From: Lysobacter sp.
Lineage (GTDB): Bacteria > Pseudomonadota > Gammaproteobacteria > Xanthomonadales > Xanthomonadaceae
Length of the DNA: 64,000 nt
Reading direction: 5' to 3'
Assembly (NCBI GenBank): GCA_013141175.1
Contig: JABFRN010000001.1
Coordinates: 372,001-436,000 of the forward strand
Of this stretch, positions 19,990-39,218 are shown one piece after another. The stretch's first letter is position 1, and each line of letters begins with the position of its first letter. The notes under the pieces were generated by a model. The model did no database searches, was not told the origin of the DNA, and saw only the letters and a program-made list of their open reading frames with translations. The position numbers were made by a program, and so were the translations under genes.

Positions 19990-20640
19990 TTACTTCGTCG
20001 TCGGACGGACAATGACGTCGCCGCCCGGAGCGCCCGGGACCGCGCCCTTGATCGCGATCAGGCCGCGCTCGGCGTCGACCTTGACCACTTCAAGACGCTG
20101 CGTCGTCTGCTGCTCGGCGCCCATGTGGCCGGACATCTTCTTACCCGGAAACACGCGGCCCGGCGTCTGGCGCTGGCCGATGGAGCCGGGCGAGCGATGC
20201 GACAGCGAGTTGCCGTGCGTCGCGTCGCCCATGGTGAAGTTCCAGCGCTTGATCGTGCCCTGGAAACCTTTGCCCTTGGTGATGCCCTGCACGTCAACGA
20301 TCTGGCCGACCTCGAAGATGTCGGCCTTGATTTCGCCGCCTACCTGGAAGTCGCCGATCTTGTCGGCTTCGACGCGCAGCTCCCACAGGCCGCGGCCAGC
20401 TTCAACCTTCGCCTTGGCGAGGTGACCAGCTTCCGGCTTGTTGATCAGCGCAGCGCGCTTGACGCCGGCGGTGATCTGCACGGCGCTGTAGCCGTCGGAT
20501 TCCGTGGTCTTGATCTGGACGATACGATTCGGCGTGGCTTCGATCAGTGTCACCGGGATGGACTTGCCGTCTTCGGTGAACAGTCGGCTCATGCCGGCCT
20601 TGCGGCCGACGATGCCCAACGAATATTTCTTCGCGGTCAT
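19990..20640 (-). CDS. rplC: 50S ribosomal protein L3
   Basis: A 216-residue protein with [20 protein letters not shown] and the loop [20 protein letters not shown] near the peptidyl transferase centre, including the glutamine methylated by PrmB in other bacteria. It is second in the S10 operon, 10 bases after rpsJ. Confidence 0.98.
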   Translation of the reverse strand: MTAKKYSLGIVGRKAGMSRLFTEDGKSIPVTLIEATPNRIVQIKTTESDGYSAVQITAGVKRAALINKPEAGHLAKAKVEAGRGLWELRVEADKIGDFQVGGEIKADIFEVGQIVDVQGITKGKGFQGTIKRWNFTMGDATHGNSLSHRSPGSIGQRQTPGRVFPGKKMSGHMGAEQQTTQRLEVVKVDAERGLIAIKGAVPGAPGGDVIVRPTTK

Positions 20641-20650
20641 GGTGGCGGCC

Positions 20651-20962
20651 TCAGGTCAATTTGATCTGGACGTCGACGCCAGCCGCGAGCTCGAGCTTCA
20701 TCAGCGCGTCCACGGTCTTGTCGTTGGGGTCGACGATATCGAGCACGCGCTTGTGCGTGCGGGTTTCGTACTGGTCACGCGCGTCCTTGTCGACGTGCGG
20801 GGACACCAGGACGGTATAGCGTTCGATCTTGGTCGGAAGCGGAATCGGGCCGCGCACTTGTGCGCCGGTCCGCTTCGCTGTCTCGACGATCTCACTGGCC
20901 GAACGATCGATCAGACGATGATCGAATGCTTTCAGCCGGATCCGGATCTTTTGGTCCGCCAT
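20651..20962 (-). CDS. rpsJ: 30S ribosomal protein S10 (NusE)
   Basis: A 103-residue protein starting [20 protein letters not shown], with [21 protein letters not shown]10 is a head protein that also acts with NusB and NusG in antitermination. It is first in its operon, with a candidate promoter about 90 bases upstream. Confidence 0.98.
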   Translation of the reverse strand: MADQKIRIRLKAFDHRLIDRSASEIVETAKRTGAQVRGPIPLPTKIERYTVLVSPHVDKDARDQYETRTHKRVLDIVDPNDKTVDALMKLELAAGVDVQIKLT

Positions 20963-21050
20963 GACGGAATTCCTCGTAGAAAGAGCGACAGGCCCGACGG
21001 CTAGGTGCGTCGAACCCCGTTGTTTTTATCGAAACAGCTGCAAACATCGA

Positions 21051-21083
21051 ACTATAAGTGCTTGAAAATCTTCAAATTTCAAG
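21051..21083 (-). promoter_or_regulatory. Candidate promoter of the S10 operon
   Basis: On the minus strand a good -10 box TATAGT lies at 21051-21056. TTGAAA/TTGAAG boxes upstream fall within an inverted repeat, but their spacing to the -10 is not ideal (13 or 20 bases). The site is between the tuf terminator and rpsJ, leaving a leader of about 85 bases. Confidence 0.5.
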
Positions 21084-21117
21084 GAGGCAATGACCTCCGA
21101 AAACTTATCCGAATCTC

Positions 21118-21147
21118 AAAAAAAAGCAGACCGGTTAACCGGTCCGC
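21118..21147 (-). terminator. Rho-independent terminator of the rpsL-tuf unit
   Basis: On the minus strand the palindrome GACCGGTTAACCGGTC, extended by GC pairs, is followed within a few bases by eight T residues (21118-21125). It would stop transcripts leaving tuf copy 1 before they reach the S10 promoter. Confidence 0.85.
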
Positions 21148-21493
21148 CAGAGAGGGAATCGAGGACGCGACTACATGCCCCTGCCGCAGTTGCCCCGAGT
21201 ATTCTCGGAGCGGGCGGGGGCGATGCCGTTGCGACGTTTCCCTGTCCGGCGAAGACGAAGCGCATCCAGCACTTCATTTCGCTTATCCGCGAACCGCCCG
21301 AGGGCAATTCGCGAAGTGGTCTTGCATTATAGAGGGGCTACAGCCGAGCTTGCAAGCCATCGACACCCTCTTTTTTGTTCCGGCTTGGACCGGTCCCGAG
21401 AATCCGGCCCGTCCCTGAAGTTGAAGCAGACGGACCCTCGCCTTCGTGGGGGCGAGGATCCGGTAAACCCGCGCCCTCGCGCAGGTCAAACCA

Positions 21494-22684
21494 TCACTTG
21501 ATGATCTTGGCGACGACGCCAGCGCCGACCGTACGGCCACCCTCGCGAATCGCGAAACGCAGACCTTCGTCCATCGCCACCGGGTTGATCAGGCTCACCA
21601 CCATCTTCACGTTGTCGCCAGGCATCACCATCTCCACGCCTTCCGGAAGCTCGCAAGCACCCGTGATGTCGGTCGTGCGGAAGTAGAACTGCGGACGGTA
21701 ACCCTTGAAGAACGGCGTATGACGGCCACCCTCGTCCTTCGACAGCACATACACCTCGGCCTCGAAGTCCGTGTGCGGCTTGATCGAACCGGGCTTGCAC
21801 AGCACCTGGCCACGCTCCACGTCGTCGCGCTTCGTGCCGCGCAGCAGGCAGCCGACGTTGTCGCCGGCCTCGCCGCTGTCCAGCAGCTTGCGGAACATCT
21901 CCACGCCCGTCACCGTCGTCTTCTGCGTCGGACGAATACCCACGATCTCGATTTCGTCGCCCACCTTCACGATGCCGCGCTCGATACGACCCGTCACCAC
22001 CGTGCCGCGACCCGAAATCGAGAACACGTCTTCCACCGGCATCAGGAACGCCTTGTCGATGTCGCGCTCCGGCTGCGGAATCCACGTGTCCAGCGCTTCC
22101 ACCAGCTTCAGGATCGACGGAACGCCAATCTCGCTCTGGTCGCCTTCCAGCGCCGAACGCGCCGAACCGGTCACGATCGGGGTGTCGTCGCCCGGAAACT
22201 CGTACTTGCTCAGCAGCTCGCGCACTTCCATCTCGACCAGCTCAAGCAGCTCCGCGTCGTCCACCAGGTCCGCCTTGTTCAGGTAGACGATGATGTACGG
22301 CACACCGACCTGACGGGCCAGCAGAATGTGCTCGCGCGTCTGCGGCATCGGACCGTCCGCCGCCGAACACACCAGGATCGCGCCGTCCATCTGCGCCGCA
22401 CCCGTGATCATGTTCTTCACGTAGTCCGCATGGCCCGGGCAATCCACGTGCGCGTAGTGACGGTTCGGGCTCTCGTATTCCACGTGCGCCGTCGAAATCG
22501 TGATACCGCGCGCCTTCTCTTCCGGCGCCGCGTCGATCTGGTCGTATGCCTTGAACTCGCCACCGAAACGTTCCGCGCCGATCTTCGTCAGCGCCGCCGT
22601 CAGCGTCGTCTTGCCGTGGTCAACGTGACCGATCGTGCCCACGTTCACGTGCGGCTTGGTGCGCTCGAACTTACCCTTTGCCAT
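21494..22684 (-). CDS. tuf: Elongation factor Tu (copy 1)
   Basis: EF-Tu delivers aminoacyl-tRNA to the ribosome. The 396-residue protein has the G motifs GHVDHGKT (19-26), DCPGH (81-85) and NKAD (136-139), then domains 2 and 3. It is downstream of fusA with a 78-base gap, as in the str operon, and is followed by a terminator. It is nearly identical to the second copy at 39219-40409 apart from a dense block of changes at codons 270-279 (here Ser270, Glu272, Val277, Cys279) and one silent base near 22505. Confidence 0.98.
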   Translation of the reverse strand: MAKGKFERTKPHVNVGTIGHVDHGKTTLTAALTKIGAERFGGEFKAYDQIDAAPEEKARGITISTAHVEYESPNRHYAHVDCPGHADYVKNMITGAAQMDGAILVCSAADGPMPQTREHILLARQVGVPYIIVYLNKADLVDDAELLELVEMEVRELLSKYEFPGDDTPIVTGSARSALEGDQSEIGVPSILKLVEALDTWIPQPERDIDKAFLMPVEDVFSISGRGTVVTGRIERGIVKVGDEIEIVGIRPTQKTTVTGVEMFRKLLDSGEAGDNVGCLLRGTKRDDVERGQVLCKPGSIKPHTDFEAEVYVLSKDEGGRHTPFFKGYRPQFYFRTTDITGACELPEGVEMVMPGDNVKMVVSLINPVAMDEGLRFAIREGGRTVGAGVVAKIIK

Positions 22685-22762
22685 GATGTCTCTCTCTTTA
22701 TCTGGATGCTTGAATGATCTGAAATGCTGTGGAAAGCGAGGCCAGCCTCAGCCGGCCTCGAC

Positions 22763-24880
<2,118 letters not shown>

Positions 24881-24940
24881 GGTGATTCTCTCGTCTGGAT
24901 GCCCGGCATTCGGATTGGACGAATACACGGGCCTGAATGG

Positions 24941-24967
24941 CCGGACGCCGCCTTGCGGCGGCTCCGG
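24941..24967. other. Hairpin in the rpsG-fusA gap
   Basis: CCGGA-GCCGCC and GGCGGC-CCGG form a nearly perfect stem with a TTGC loop, about 60 bases before the fusA start. There is no T-tract on the minus strand, so it is likely a structural or processing element within the str operon. Confidence 0.5.
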
Positions 24968-25108
24968 AGTCTTGATCGCCGATGCACTGCGCTCGGTGAA
25001 GGAGCGGGCAGCATCGGAGTGGCGTCTGCGTGCTGCGGAGCAGGCGCCAGTCGAGGCGCCGTCGCCGACGCCTGCAGCGCGTGTTTGCGCGCTGCTACAG
25101 CAGTGTCA

Positions 25109-25576
25109 TCACCAGCGGTAGTGGGCGAACGCCTTGTTCGCTTCCGCCATGCGGTGGGTTTCTTCGCGCTTCTTGATTGCGCCGCCGCGGTTTTCCGAAG
25201 CGTCGATCAGCTCGGCTGCGAGCTTGCGCGGCATCGAGTTCTCGCCACGCTTGCGCGCGGATTCGATCAGCCAGCGCATGGCCAACGCCATGCGGCGGGA
25301 CGAACGCACCTCGACCGGCACCTGATAGGTGGCACCGCCGACGCGACGCGATTTCACTTCGACCGACGGGGCGACGTTGCCGAGCGCCTTTTCAACCAGT
25401 TCGAGCGAATTGGGATTCTTTTCGTTGATCACGTCCATCGCGCCGTAGACGATCTTCTCGGCGATGGACTTCTTGCCGCTCTGCATCACCATGTTGATGA
25501 AGCGGGCGATCGTTTCGCTGCCGTGCTTGGGGTCGGGCAGGACGGTACGCTGGGGAGTGGAGCCTTTACGGGACAT
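25109..25576 (-). CDS. rpsG: 30S ribosomal protein S7
   Basis: A 155-residue protein starting [20 protein letters not shown], with [20 protein letters not shown] and [20 protein letters not shown], as in S7, which organises the 3' major domain of 16S rRNA. It lies in the str operon after rpsL; the 95-base gap is mostly a palindromic repeat pair. Confidence 0.98.
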   Translation of the reverse strand: MSRKGSTPQRTVLPDPKHGSETIARFINMVMQSGKKSIAEKIVYGAMDVINEKNPNSLELVEKALGNVAPSVEVKSRRVGGATYQVPVEVRSSRRMALAMRWLIESARKRGENSMPRKLAAELIDASENRGGAIKKREETHRMAEANKAFAHYRW

Positions 25577-25592
25577 AGTCGATTACCGGTGT

Positions 25593-25651
25593 GTAGGGTG
25601 GGCCCTCGGCCCACCGTTATTGCGGTGCGGTGGGCCAAGGGCCCACCCTAC
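25593..25651. repeat. Inverted pair of GTAGGGTGGGCC-type palindromes
   Basis: Two REP-like units face each other: 25593-25616 (GTAGGGTGGGCCCTCGGC...) and 25628-25651 as its near-exact reverse complement (...GGGCCCACCCTAC). Each unit also folds on itself. The pair lies between rpsL and rpsG inside the str operon, and a related single unit occurs at 60746-60768. Confidence 0.85.
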
Positions 25652-25671
25652 GGAATGCTTGCGAGCGCCGA

Positions 25672-26046
25672 TTACGATTTCGGACGCTTGGCGCCGTACT
25701 TCGAACGGCTCTGACGACGCTTTGCGACACCGGCGGCATCGAGCGCGCCGCGCACGGTGTGGTAGCGCACGCCCGGCAGGTCCTTGACGCGACCGCCGCG
25801 GATCAGGACCACCGAGTGCTCCTGGAGGTTGTGGCCTTCGCCGCCGATGTACGAGATGACTTCGTAGCCATTGGTCAGGCGCACCTTGGCGACCTTGCGG
25901 AGCGCCGAGTTCGGCTTCTTCGGGGTCGTGGTGTAGACGCGGGTGCAGACGCCGCGACGCTGCGGGCAGTTGGCGAGCGCCGGCGAGGTGCTCTTGTAGA
26001 CTTCTGGGTTGCGCGGCTTACGCACGAGCTGGTTGATCGTTGCCAT
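25672..26046 (-). CDS. rpsL: 30S ribosomal protein S12
   Basis: A 124-residue protein starting [19 protein letters not shown], with [20 protein letters not shown] and [13 protein letters not shown]. The residues at which streptomycin-resistance changes usually occur (the lysines in PKKPNS, and the GGRVKD loop) are wild type. S12 monitors decoding in the A site. It is the first gene of the str operon. Confidence 0.98.
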   Translation of the reverse strand: MATINQLVRKPRNPEVYKSTSPALANCPQRRGVCTRVYTTTPKKPNSALRKVAKVRLTNGYEVISYIGGEGHNLQEHSVVLIRGGRVKDLPGVRYHTVRGALDAAGVAKRRQSRSKYGAKRPKS

Positions 26047-26111
26047 CAGAGTATGGGTCGCTGGTTGGTCTATGAGCCGAGCCGCAGCACCCTGACGGAT
26101 ACCGCGACGAC

Positions 26112-26146
26112 AAAAAACGCCGGCAGACCGGAATCCCGACCTGCCG
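26112..26146 (-). terminator. T-tailed hairpin upstream of rpsL
   Basis: On the minus strand CGGCAG...CTGCCG, with an inner CGG/CCG pair, is followed by GCG and TTTTTT (26112-26117). It lies 66 bases before rpsL, so it could be a second terminator, an attenuator in the rpsL leader or the end of a small RNA. Confidence 0.65.
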
Positions 26147-26310
26147 ACACGCTTATGCTTTGCCCGCTACGGCTTGGTGAGCCGTTGCGGTCCCGGAATC
26201 GCACGCTGCACAAGACGGCCGCGCTCCCGGACTTTCCCGCCCTCCTGGGCCGAATACGAGGCACATCCTGTAGCCTCATTTCGTGATCTGGGCGGCGAAC
26301 CGCCTAAAGA

Positions 26311-26339
26311 GGCGCGCAGTCTACAGCAGACTGCGCGCC
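26311..26339 (-). terminator. Terminator downstream of rpoC
   Basis: A perfect 12-base-pair stem (GGCGCGCAGTCT / AGACTGCGCGCC) with a 5-base loop lies 9 bases after the rpoC stop, followed on the minus strand by TCTTT. It is a strong hairpin with a moderate T-tract. Confidence 0.75.
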
Positions 26340-26348
26340 GATGCCAAC

Positions 26349-30641
<4,293 letters not shown>

Positions 30642-30765
30642 TTGATTTCTCCGGGAATCAGGAAGAGGTCATTGACGTTGGCGGCCAGCGTGTTCGTCGC
30701 CCCGGATTTCGCGGTGAATCTGATGTCGACAGATTCACCGCCTCGTCCGGAACGACCAGCCTTCG

Positions 30766-34935
<4,170 letters not shown>

Positions 34936-35293
34936 GGGAGATAAGGCCTCTCAGCTTGAATGTCGTTGTCTCCGGCGCGGCATTGCAATGCACGGCTGCG
35001 GCCGGGTGGGACGGGGTTCGTGGGGAACCGTCGTCCCGGTTAAATCGCCAGTGGGAAGTCGCTGGTATTGCCGGCACCAGCACGCCTTCTCCCGCTACTT
35101 CCGACTGTCGACTCGCTTTTCTTGCGCTTGAATCTTTCGAACTGTTGGAACGGACGAAGGCCGGGAGCTTTCGCCCCCAGCCCTGGTCTGCGGTCATTCC
35201 CGCCGAAGCGGAAATCCAACAGCTTCCGTTCCGAAGCCGTTGGACCCCGGAACACCGCACGTCCGCGCGATGCCCAGGATGACTGCGTGACGC
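34936..35293. other. rplL-rpoB intergenic leader
   Basis: A 358-base gap in the rplJL-rpoBC cluster. No coding frame is credible. It contains a palindromic repeat-like element (35192-35243). In E. coli this interval holds an attenuator and RNase III site that lower rpoBC expression; a similar role here is inferred only from position. Confidence 0.5.
35192..35243. repeat. dRS3-like and palindromic repeat element
   Basis: ATTCCCGCCGAAGCGGAAAT (35196-35215) resembles the ATTCCC-N8-GGGAAT repeat type. It is joined to an imperfect palindrome CCAACAGCTTCC...GAAGCCGTTGG (35216-35243). It probably forms a double hairpin in the rpoB leader and may occur elsewhere in the genome. Confidence 0.5.
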
Positions 35294-35665
35294 TTACTTG
35301 ATTTCGACCTGCGCGCCAGCGGCTTCCAGATCTTTCTTGAACTTCGCGGCATCGTCCTTCGACACGGCATCCTTGACGGTCTGCGGAGCGCCTTCGACGA
35401 GGTCCTTCGCTTCCTTCAAGCCCAGGCCGGTGATGGCGCGGACGGCCTTGATGACCTCGACCTTCTTCTCGCCGACGGCCTTCAGGACGACGGTGAATTC
35501 GGTCTGTTCTTCGACCGGAGCCGCGTCGGCGGCCGGACCGGCCATCATCACGGGAGCCGCGGCGGTGACGCCGAACTTTTCTTCGATGGCCTTGACCAGC
35601 TCCATCACTTCCATCAGGGTCTTGCCGGCAACGGCGTCGACGATCTGTTCGTTGGTAAGAGACAT
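35294..35665 (-). CDS. rplL: 50S ribosomal protein L7/L12
   Basis: A 123-residue acidic stalk protein. The N-terminal dimerisation helices are at about 1-33, a flexible Ala-rich hinge follows ([15 protein letters not shown]), and the C-terminal factor-binding domain ([36 protein letters not shown]) ends at VEIK. It lies 78 bases after rplJ. Confidence 0.98.
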   Translation of the reverse strand: MSLTNEQIVDAVAGKTLMEVMELVKAIEEKFGVTAAAPVMMAGPAADAAPVEEQTEFTVVLKAVGEKKVEVIKAVRAITGLGLKEAKDLVEGAPQTVKDAVSKDDAAKFKKDLEAAGAQVEIK

Positions 35666-35743
35666 TGTTGATTACCTCTGGATTTGATTTTCGGTATTGG
35701 GTTTCGCAGGCATCAGCGCCGCGGAACCGTCAGGACATCGAAC

Positions 35744-36298
35744 TCAGACTTCGGCCGGGGCTTCGGCAGCCGGCGCTTCAGGGGCTGCCTCGGCCGGAGC
35801 GGCGTCGCCGCCACCCTGCTTGTCGGTAACCGCCTTGATGGCGCGGGCCAGCATGCTCGCCGGTTCGGCCAGAACACGCGCCAACATGGCGAGGGCCTGA
35901 TCACGGGTCGGCAGCGATGCCAGCACTTCGACGTGACTGCCGGGGTAGAGCTGACCGCCGACGGCGACCACCTTGGCCTGCAGCTTGTCGTTGCCCTTGG
36001 CGAACTCCTTGATCAGACGACCGGCAGCGCCGGGCTCGTCGATCGAAAACGCATACAGCAGCGGACCGACGAGTTTGTCCTGGACAACCTCGTATTCGGT
36101 TCCCGCCACGGCGCGCGAGGCCAGCGTGTTCTTGACGACTTTCAAGTACACGCCGCTTTCGCGCGCTTTCTTGCGCATCGCGGTCATCTGGGAGACCGTG
36201 GTGCCTGCGTATTCGGCTGCGATCAAGGAGTGCGCCTTCGCGGCGATTTCCGCCACTTCGGCCACTACGTCTTGCTTCTGGGTGAGATTCAGAGCCAT
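35744..36298 (-). CDS. rplJ: 50S ribosomal protein L10
   Basis: A 184-residue protein starting [20 protein letters not shown]. It has the rRNA-binding N-terminal domain ([20 protein letters not shown]) and the C-terminal helix that carries L12 dimers, followed by an Ala/Pro/Glu-rich tail ([19 protein letters not shown]). A methionine two codons upstream is also possible. Confidence 0.97.
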   Translation of the reverse strand: MALNLTQKQDVVAEVAEIAAKAHSLIAAEYAGTTVSQMTAMRKKARESGVYLKVVKNTLASRAVAGTEYEVVQDKLVGPLLYAFSIDEPGAAGRLIKEFAKGNDKLQAKVVAVGGQLYPGSHVEVLASLPTRDQALAMLARVLAEPASMLARAIKAVTDKQGGGDAAPAEAAPEAPAAEAPAEV

Positions 36299-36653
36299 GT
36301 GCACTCCTCATGTGAACTCCGCTTACGGCTCCTGCCGCTTGCGGTCCCGGACGGCATCGATCCTTCGACGCCGGGGACGCGGAATGCGTCCCGGTGGCGG
36401 CCCTTCACAGAGTTTCAAATCGCGAAACATCCAGAGGGGGCGGCACCATCTGCGCAGGTCGGTCCCCGAAAGGACACGATTAAGCGACCCCGCTTGCGAC
36501 CCCACGTATCCATGCCTTGTCGACGACCGCTGGAGTGATCCGGCGGAACGAGCTTCCTTGCCCGTGGGTGTCGCGCGCTGACCGCGCCTGCGGTCTTTGA
36601 CGGCGATCGCTTCGGAGCGGACTCCTCGGCGATGCCCTCAAAATTTGATTTCT
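36299..36653 (-). promoter_or_regulatory. Leader region of rplJ (probable L10-L12 leader)
   Basis: The gap from rplA to rplJ has no credible gene. In related bacteria this interval carries a promoter and an L10-binding mRNA leader. Here a structured stretch with CCTTTCGGGGACC and CGGGACGC...GCGTCCC motifs fits that role. The assignment rests on position and folding potential, not on a verified motif. Confidence 0.4.
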
Positions 36654-36704
36654 CGGGACTGAAGTCCCTCCTACACAACGATGTAGGAGCGGCTTCAGCC
36701 GCGA
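36654..36704. repeat. Inverted pair of REP palindromes
   Basis: Two REP units face each other: CGGGACTGAAGTCCCTCC.. (36654-36675) and TGTAGGAGCGGCTTCAGCCG.. (36682-36704). They lie 5 bases beyond the rplA stop. The unit (GTAGGAGCGGCTTCAGCCGCGA type) resembles the REPs beside the RAYT gene at 57.7-58.5 kb, with substitutions. Confidence 0.85.
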
Positions 36705-36709
36705 ATCAT

Positions 36710-37408
36710 TTATTTCAACGTAAGCGACGACTGATCGACGGTGACACCAGGGCCCATCGTCGAGCTGACCGACACCTTCTGCAGGTACGTGCCCTTGGAG
36801 GTCGCCGGCTTGGCCTTGATCAGGTCGAGCAACAGCGCCTGCAGGTTTTCCTTCAGCTTGTCGCTGTCGAAATCGGCCTTGCCGATGGTGCAGTGGATGA
36901 TGCCGGCCTTGTCGGTGCGGTAACGCACCTGGCCACCCTTGGCGTTCTTCACGGCCTCACCCGGGTTCGGCGATACGGTGCCGACCTTCGGATTCGGCAT
37001 CAGGCCACGCGGGCCAAGCACCTGACCGAGCTTGCCGACGACGCGCATGGCGTCCGGGGTCGCGATCACGACGTCATAGTTCAGATCGCCGGCCTGCATC
37101 TTCTCGGCGAGGTCGTCCATACCGACGATATCGGCGCCGGCGGCCAGAGCTTCCTCGGCCTTCGCGCCGGCCGGGCAGAATACGGCCACACGCACCGACT
37201 TGCCGGTGCCGGCGGGCAGCACGGTGGAACCGCGCACCTGCTGGTCGGACTTCTTGGCATCGACGCCGAGGCGCACGGCCACGTCGATCGATTCGACGAA
37301 CTTGGCCTTGGTGGCCGTCTTCACGATCTTGATCGCGTCGTCGAAGGGATAGGTTTTGCCCGGCGCAACGGCACCGAGAATCGCTTTCTGTCGCTTGTTC
37401 ATCGCCAT
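36710..37408 (-). CDS. rplA: 50S ribosomal protein L1
   Basis: A 232-residue protein starting [20 protein letters not shown], with [20 protein letters not shown] and [31 protein letters not shown]1 forms the mobile stalk near the E site and in E. coli represses the rplKA mRNA. It is 4 bases after rplK. Confidence 0.98.
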   Translation of the reverse strand: MAMNKRQKAILGAVAPGKTYPFDDAIKIVKTATKAKFVESIDVAVRLGVDAKKSDQQVRGSTVLPAGTGKSVRVAVFCPAGAKAEEALAAGADIVGMDDLAEKMQAGDLNYDVVIATPDAMRVVGKLGQVLGPRGLMPNPKVGTVSPNPGEAVKNAKGGQVRYRTDKAGIIHCTIGKADFDSDKLKENLQALLLDLIKAKPATSKGTYLQKVSVSSTMGPGVTVDQSSLTLK

Positions 37409-37412
37409 GACC

Positions 37413-37841
37413 TCAGCCCTCTACCACGAGACCCATCGAACGGGCGGAGCCCGCGATGGTCTTCACTGCCGCATCGAGGTCGGCCGCCGTCAGATCCGCT
37501 TCCTTCGCCTTGGCGATGTCTTCGAGCTGCTTGCGGGTGACCTTGCCCACCTTTTCGGTGTTCGGACGCTTCGATCCGGACTGGATACCGGCGGCCTTCT
37601 TCAGCAGCACCGATGCCGGCGTGCTCTTGGTGACGAAGGTGAAGGTACGGTCGGAGTAAGCGGTGATGATGACCGGCGTCGGGAGACCCGGTTCCAACTT
37701 GGAGGTCGCCGCGTTGAACGCTTTGCAGAACTCCATGATGTTCAGGCCGCGCTGACCGAGCGCGGGACCGACCGGCGGCGAGGGGTTGGCCTGACCGGCC
37801 TTCACCTGCAGCTTGATGTAACCGACAACTTTCTTTGCCAT
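37413..37841 (-). CDS. rplK: 50S ribosomal protein L11
   Basis: A 142-residue protein starting [20 protein letters not shown], with [20 protein letters not shown] (thiostrepton and GTPase-centre binding) and the C-terminal domain [13 protein letters not shown]. It lies between nusG and rplA. Confidence 0.98.
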   Translation of the reverse strand: MAKKVVGYIKLQVKAGQANPSPPVGPALGQRGLNIMEFCKAFNAATSKLEPGLPTPVIITAYSDRTFTFVTKSTPASVLLKKAAGIQSGSKRPNTEKVGKVTRKQLEDIAKAKEADLTAADLDAAVKTIAGSARSMGLVVEG

Positions 37842-37953
37842 GGGATATCTCCTGGAGTCTTAGCGCCTGCACGCCTTGCGGCTGCGGGGCTCCTCCATCG
37901 TTGTTGCGCGCTGCGGATGCGGCGCGCGGGTGAAGGTCATGATCGTGAAAGGC

Positions 37954-38541
37954 TTAGGCTTTCTCGACCTGACCGAATTCCAGTTCCACCGGCGTGGCGC
38001 GACCGAAGATCAGCACCGAGACGCGCAGGCGGCTCTTTTCGTAATTCACTTCTTCGACCACGCCGTTGAAGTCGTTGAACGGGCCATCGACCACACGGAC
38101 CATCTGGCCCGGCTCGAACAGCACCTTCGGCTTCGGCTTCTCGACGCCGTCCTGCACGCGCTGCAGGATCGCATCGGCCTCGGTGTCCCGGATCGGCAAC
38201 GGGCGGTCGGCGGTGCCGCCGATGAAGCCCATCACCTTCGGCGTCTCCTTCACCAGATGCCAGCTTTCGCTGTCCATCCGCGGAATGCCGGCTTCGTCGT
38301 GGGTCGCGATCTGCACCAGTACATAGCCCGGGAAGAACTTGCGCTCGGAACGGCGCTTCTGGCCGGAGCGCATTTCGATCACTTCTTCGGTCGGGACCAG
38401 TACTTCGCCGAACTTGTCCTCCATCCCGGTACGGGCAATGCGGTCGCGCAGTGCCTGGGCCACCGATTTCTCGAAGCCGGAATAGGCATGGACAACGTAC
38501 CAGCGCTTGAGGACGTCTGAATTGCTCACTTGGATCTCCAT
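37954..38541 (-). CDS. nusG: Transcription termination/antitermination protein NusG
   Basis: NusG bridges RNA polymerase to Rho, S10 and the ribosome. The 195-residue protein has the NGN domain ([46 protein letters not shown]) and a C-terminal KOW domain ([20 protein letters not shown]). The start ATG (38541) shares a base with the secE stop (TGATG), so translation is coupled. Longer upstream frames lie inside secE. Confidence 0.97.
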   Translation of the reverse strand: MEIQVSNSDVLKRWYVVHAYSGFEKSVAQALRDRIARTGMEDKFGEVLVPTEEVIEMRSGQKRRSERKFFPGYVLVQIATHDEAGIPRMDSESWHLVKETPKVMGFIGGTADRPLPIRDTEADAILQRVQDGVEKPKPKVLFEPGQMVRVVDGPFNDFNGVVEEVNYEKSRLRVSVLIFGRATPVELEFGQVEKA

Positions 38542-38924
38542 CAGGTCCCGAGGAGCGCCTTCACGCCCAATTGAATCAGCCAGTCGAACAGCGCCAGGAT
38601 CAGGCTCATGATGATCACGACCACGATCACCACCCACGTGGTGCGCGTCGTCTCCTGACGGGTCGGCCACACGACCTTGCGCAGTTCGAAGCGCGATTCG
38701 CCGAGGAAGTCCCGGGTCTCCGCGCCTTTCGCAGTGGTCATGAACAGGATGGCGCCGGCAACGAGACCGCCGATCACCGACATCACGCGGGCCACCGCCG
38801 GCCACTGACCGTTGAACCAATAGAACGCGAAGATGCCAGCCGCCACGAGCAGCAGCGCCAGCGCGTACTTCACGATATCGCCCGCCGATCCGCCGGACTT
38901 AGGTTGTTCGACTCTGCTATTCAA
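38541..38924 (-). CDS. secE: Preprotein translocase subunit SecE
   Basis: A protein of about 127 residues with three hydrophobic segments ([57 protein letters not shown]) and the SecE core [19 protein letters not shown]. The open frame runs upstream through the tRNA-Trp gene, so that part cannot be coding. A TTG at 38924 gives [12 protein letters not shown], matching the short N-terminus of xanthomonad SecE. Strong coupling with nusG. Confidence 0.9.
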   Translation of the reverse strand: MNSRVEQPKSGGSAGDIVKYALALLLVAAGIFAFYWFNGQWPAVARVMSVIGGLVAGAILFMTTAKGAETRDFLGESRFELRKVVWPTRQETTRTTWVVIVVVIIMSLILALFDWLIQLGVKALLGT

Positions 38925-39005
38925 GTCTTTGTCGCCCTGTTGCGGCGCGCACCGCGCGAGCCACCGGTCGATAGACCGGAAATCTCGCGGGACGTTCCGC
39001 TGGTG

Positions 39006-39081
<76 letters not shown>

Positions 39082-39177
39082 GTATTTGAAAATGTGCGTC
39101 TGGAATATCGGTTTTCTGATACGTCGACGGCGAGCCGTCACCGACTCGCCTGTTCGTCACCGCTTTGAACTTCGCGG

Positions 39178-39204
39178 CGGGAGCCGCGGAACCCGCGACT
39201 CCCG
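39178..39204. other. Hairpin downstream of tuf copy 2
   Basis: CGGGAG-CGCGG and CCGCG-CTCCCG form a strong stem with a short loop 14 bases after the tuf stop. There is no T-tract on the minus strand, so it may be a processing or stabilising structure between tuf and the tRNA-Trp gene rather than a full terminator. Confidence 0.5.
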
Positions 39205-39218
39205 AACGAAGCGTTGGA

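Larger units (their letters stand above)
20963..21493. other. Gap between tuf copy 1 and rpsJ
   Basis: About 530 bases with no credible gene. Reading the minus strand from tuf: a GC-rich hairpin (CGGACCCTCGCC region, 21431-21462), a featureless stretch, a strong T-tailed terminator (21118-21147), the palindrome CTTGAAA...TTTCAAG (around 21061-21083) and the candidate S10 promoter. Short frames in this stretch have no conserved features. Confidence 0.6.
26047..26348. other. Gap between rpoC and rpsL
   Basis: About 300 bases without a credible gene. On the minus strand it holds a 12-base-pair stem just after rpoC (26311-26339), about 165 bases with no recognised feature, then a second T-tailed hairpin (26112-26146) before the rpsL leader. 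A short RNA could lie between the two terminators, but no clear promoter is seen. Confidence 0.5.

Noticed and set aside
21090-21501. Small plus-strand frames in the tuf-rpsJ gap
   Set aside because: They run through the tuf terminator and S10 promoter region and lack ribosome sites and conserved residues.
36415-36678. 87-codon frame in the rplA-rplJ gap
   Set aside because: Its first codons are translated from a REP palindrome and the rest has no conservation.
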